64,000 nt of DNA from Halomonas sp. TA22 (GTDB lineage Bacteria; Pseudomonadota; Gammaproteobacteria; Pseudomonadales; Halomonadaceae): assembly GCF_013009075.1 (NCBI RefSeq), contig NZ_CP053108.1:186001-250000 (forward strand), given 5' to 3'. This document shows, piece after piece, positions 61,345-64,000 of the stretch (positions within the stretch are counted from its first letter, which is position 1; every line of letters begins with the position of its first letter). The position numbers and the translations under genes were made by a program. Under the pieces are notes generated by a model. The model was given only the letters and a program-made list of their open reading frames with translations. It was not told the DNA's origin and ran no database searches.

Positions 61345-63063
61345 ATGACTCAACAGACCGTGCCCCCCATACGTCGCTTTCGCGGCAAGCCGAAAGGCCG
61401 TGACCTGGACCCCGTCAGCCTGGAAGCGTTGCGCTTGTTGCTCGGTGATGAGCGCAGGGATGAGACGCTGCGCCGCCGCGACCTGCTGATCGAACATCTG
61501 CATGCACTGCAGGACCGCTACGGCTACTTGTCGATGGAGAACCTGCGGGCGCTGGCCGCCTACATGAACCTGCCGATGGCGGCGGTATATGAAACCGCGA
61601 CCTTTTACGCCCATTTCGATATCGTTCACGATGATCAATCGCCTCCCCCGGCGGTCACGATTCGCGTCTGCGATTCGCTCAGCTGCGAACTCGCCGGTGC
61701 CGCGACACTCAAGGCCCAACTGGACGCAGGCGTGGACCCGGCAAGAGCCCGGGTGATACGTGCCCCCTGCATGGGGCGCTGTGACATGGCGCCAGTGGTC
61801 GAGGTGGGGCATCGTCACCTCATGCATGCAACGACCAGGGGTGTCGAGGCCGTGCTGGATAGCGGCCACTTCCATCCTGAAGCGATAGACTGGCAGCGTC
61901 TGGACGCATACCGTGCGGAAGGGGGCTATCGTCTGCTTGCCCAATGCAGGCAGGGCGACGTGCGCATCGAGCAACTGTTACAGACACTTGAGGCTTCCAA
62001 CCTGCGCGGCCTGGGTGGTGCCGGCTTTCCCACCTTCAGGAAATGGCAACTGGTGCGGCACGAGCCCGGCCCGCGCTATTGCGCCATCAATGCCGACGAG
62101 GGCGAGCCTGGCACCTTCAAGGATCGCTACTATCTCGAACGGGCACCGCACCGCTTTCTCGAAGGCGCCTTGATCAGCGCCTGGGCGATTGAGGCCGAGT
62201 CGCTCTATATCTATCTGCGCGACGAGTATCCCGGCCTGCACCGGGTACTGCGCCTCGCCATCGCCGAGCTGGAGAGCGCCGGGCTGGTCGAACCGGGCCA
62301 TATCGTGATCCGCCGTGGCGCCGGTGCCTATATCTGCGGTGAAGAGTCAGCCATGCTCGAGTCGCTGGAGGGCAAGCCCGGCAAGCCGCGCCATCGTCCG
62401 CCCTATGTCGCCCAGAACGGCCTGTTCGGTCGCCCTACGCTGGTCAACAACGTCGAAACCGTCTACTGGATTCCCTTGATCTGGCAGCGTGGTGCCGAGT
62501 GGTTCGCCGGCCATGGCCGGCATGGCCGTGTGGGGCTGAGAAGCTTTTCGCTTTCCGGCCGCGTCAACCGGCCGGGTGTGCATCTGGCGCCGGCGGGCAT
62601 CACCTTGAATGAGCTGATCGAGGAGTATGGTGGCGGCATGCAGGAGGACAGCCGCCTGCTGGCCTATCTACCGGGGGGCGCCTCGGGCGGCATCCTGCCC
62701 GCCTCGATGGCCGAGGTGCCGCTGGATTTCGATACCCTGCAGGAGCATGGCTGCTTTATCGGCTCGGCCGCGGTGATGGTGATCTCCGATCAGGATGACC
62801 TGCGCGCAGTCGCCACCAACCTGCTGGCATTCTTCGCCGACGAATCCTGCGGCCAGTGCACGCCGTGCCGAGTGGGTACCGAAAAGATGCTGACACTGCT
62901 TGAGCGCGACGAATGGAATGCCCATGAGCTGATCAGGCTGTCTCGAGTGATGATGGATGCCTCGATCTGCGGGCTGGGCCAGGCGGCCCCCAATCCGGTG
63001 ATCGGCCTGCTCACCCATTTTCGCGATACGCTGGCGGCTCAGCACGTCATCGTCAAAAGCTAG
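61345..63063 (+). CDS. fdsB: NAD-dependent formate dehydrogenase, fused gamma-beta (FdsG-FdsB) flavoprotein subunit
   Basis: 572 residues. Residues about 1-160 are a NuoE/FdsG-type thioredoxin-like [2Fe-2S] domain (Cys in RVCDSLSCEL and APCMGRCDMAPV). The rest is NuoF/FdsB: the NADH/FMN region (LRGLGGAGFPTFRKW, NADEGEPGTFKDRY, GAGAYICGEESAMLESLEG) and the C-terminal [4Fe-4S] site ESCGQCTPCRVGTEKM with SICGLG. In the classic enzyme these are two proteins; here they are fused. It passes electrons from the Mo/W subunit to NAD. The catalytic subunit starts 10 bp after the stop. Confidence 0.9.
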   Translation: MTQQTVPPIRRFRGKPKGRDLDPVSLEALRLLLGDERRDETLRRRDLLIEHLHALQDRYGYLSMENLRALAAYMNLPMAAVYETATFYAHFDIVHDDQSPPPAVTIRVCDSLSCELAGAATLKAQLDAGVDPARARVIRAPCMGRCDMAPVVEVGHRHLMHATTRGVEAVLDSGHFHPEAIDWQRLDAYRAEGGYRLLAQCRQGDVRIEQLLQTLEASNLRGLGGAGFPTFRKWQLVRHEPGPRYCAINADEGEPGTFKDRYYLERAPHRFLEGALISAWAIEAESLYIYLRDEYPGLHRVLRLAIAELESAGLVEPGHIVIRRGAGAYICGEESAMLESLEGKPGKPRHRPPYVAQNGLFGRPTLVNNVETVYWIPLIWQRGAEWFAGHGRHGRVGLRSFSLSGRVNRPGVHLAPAGITLNELIEEYGGGMQEDSRLLAYLPGGASGGILPASMAEVPLDFDTLQEHGCFIGSAAVMVISDQDDLRAVATNLLAFFADESCGQCTPCRVGTEKMLTLLERDEWNAHELIRLSRVMMDASICGLGQAAPNPVIGLLTHFRDTLAAQHVIVKS

Positions 63064-63073
63064 GATCCTGCCG

Positions 63074-64000
63074 ATGAACGCTACGTTTATTCCTCTCCCA
63101 GCCTTCCATATGACCCTTGACGGCATCGAGGTGGAGGCCTATCCCGGCGAGACCCTATGGCAGGTCGCCAAGCGTAATGGCGAGCGTATCCCCCACCTCT
63201 GCTACAAGGACGCGCCGGGTTACCGGGCCGATGGCAATTGCCGGGTGTGCATGGTCGAGATCGAGGGGGAGCGGGTGCTGGCGGCCAGTTGCCTGCGCGA
63301 AGCCGCCCCCGGCATGGTGGTCAGAAGCGCCAACTCCGAACGAGCCCATATGGCGCGCGAAACGGTAATGGAGCTGTTCATTGCCGATCACCCCGAGCGC
63401 GAGACGAGTCCCGACCGCAGCAGCCATTTCTGGGACATGGCCGACACGCTGGCGATCGATGCGACCGCCGTCAGAGTACGTCTGCCATCACGCGCCGAGC
63501 GTGACGCGTCCACCATGCATCATATCTCCCCTCGCAAGGACTCACTCACCGTCGACGCCACGCACAGCGCAATGCACGTCGACCTCGATGCCTGCATCGA
63601 GTGCACCCTGTGCGTACGTGCGTGCCGTGAAGTGCAGGTCAATGACGTGATCGGCATGGCGCATCGCGGTGCGGCCTCAAAGGTGGTGTTCGATTTCGAT
63701 GACCCGATGGGCGAGAGCACCTGCGTGGCCTGTGGCGAGTGCGTGCAGGCCTGCCCCACCGGGGCGCTGATGCCGGCAACACTGATCGATGCTCAGGGCC
63801 GTGGCGATTCCAGAGCCGCCGATGAAACCGTCGATTCGGTATGCCCCTACTGCGGAGTGGGGTGCCAGCTGACCTACCATGTCAAGGACGCGCAGATCCT
63901 GTTCGTCGAGGGTCGCAACGGACCCTCGAATCAAAATCGCCTGTGCGTGAAGGGGCGCTTCGGTTTCGACTACTCACGCCATTCTGCGCGCCTGACCAGG
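63074..64000 (+). CDS. fdsA: NAD-dependent formate dehydrogenase catalytic (alpha) subunit, N-terminal part
   Basis: 309 codons are visible before the window ends. Order of domains: NuoG-like [2Fe-2S] domain (HLCYKDAPGYRADGNCRVC), a His-Cys cluster region, two ferredoxin-type clusters (CIECTLCVRACREVQ and CVACGECVQACPTGAL), and the beginning of the molybdopterin domain with its own [4Fe-4S] site VCPYCGVGCQL. The Mo/W ligand region lies beyond the window. ATG at 63074 with AGGATC upstream. Forms the formate-oxidising unit with the fused FdsB protein. Confidence 0.88.
   Translation, partial: MNATFIPLPAFHMTLDGIEVEAYPGETLWQVAKRNGERIPHLCYKDAPGYRADGNCRVCMVEIEGERVLAASCLREAAPGMVVRSANSERAHMARETVMELFIADHPERETSPDRSSHFWDMADTLAIDATAVRVRLPSRAERDASTMHHISPRKDSLTVDATHSAMHVDLDACIECTLCVRACREVQVNDVIGMAHRGAASKVVFDFDDPMGESTCVACGECVQACPTGALMPATLIDAQGRGDSRAADETVDSVCPYCGVGCQLTYHVKDAQILFVEGRNGPSNQNRLCVKGRFGFDYSRHSARLTR

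Overview
The window is about 64 kb of high-GC chromosomal DNA that reads as a moderately halophilic gammaproteobacterium, most likely Halomonas or a close relative in Halomonadaceae. This is an inference from gene content: ectoine hydroxylase, manganese catalase, a gammaproteobacterial purL/rluB/scpAB/serS/cysB core, and a prpB-prpC-acnD-prpF-prpD operon. No rRNA gene is present to settle the genus.

Layout. 1-6.6 kb: partial AraC-type regulator divergent from a zinc alcohol dehydrogenase, a DUF892/Mn-catalase stress pair, orphan ectD, an exported bifunctional-nuclease/PDZ protein, and a TauE/SafE permease. 6.6-18.6 kb: housekeeping (tesB, tadA, mltF, purL, radD, scpA-scpB-rluB, an aberrant tRNA-Lys). 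18.7-27.1 kb: complete methylcitrate operon headed by its own GntR regulator with palindromic operators. 27.4-38.0 kb: pabB, cysH, cysB, trxA, an AI-2E-type transporter, a SIMPL protein, serS, ydiJ. 38.0-41.7 kb: yefM-yoeB toxin-antitoxin, DUF2905 protein, DapA-like aldolase, GNAT enzyme, SLC13-like permease.

42.1-51.5 kb is one nine-gene minus-strand operon for uptake and hydrolysis of short amides (formamide, acetamide or similar). It holds an AmiC-type sensor, an AmiR-type ANTAR antiterminator, a Urt/Fmd-type ABC importer (binding protein, two permeases, two ATPases), an FmdA amidase, and a tandem two-domain nitrilase whose second domain has lost its catalytic cysteine. Its leader carries an intrinsic terminator preceded by an ANTAR-like hairpin, so amide-controlled antitermination of the whole operon is a strong inference.

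51.8-54.6 kb is a type I-E-like CRISPR array of 46 repeats. No cas gene lies in the window and no AT-rich leader is visible. Its left flank (38 bp) and the reverse complement of its right flank (63 bp) occur fused base-to-base, with no gap, at 41877-41977, on the far side of the amide operon. The 63-bp copies therefore form perfect inverted repeats with TG...CA ends bounding a 12.8-kb segment (amide operon plus array), and the 38-bp copies are direct repeats bounding the amide operon alone. No transposase was seen inside.

54.7-60.2 kb is accessory: a tyrosine integrase, a Crp/Fnr regulator, a chromate transporter, the C-terminal relic of a second integrase, and a frameshifted gdhA relic. From 60.2 kb core-like genes resume: a TRIC-type membrane protein, then an NAD-dependent formate dehydrogenase (fused FdsG-FdsB subunit, then the catalytic subunit running off the end).
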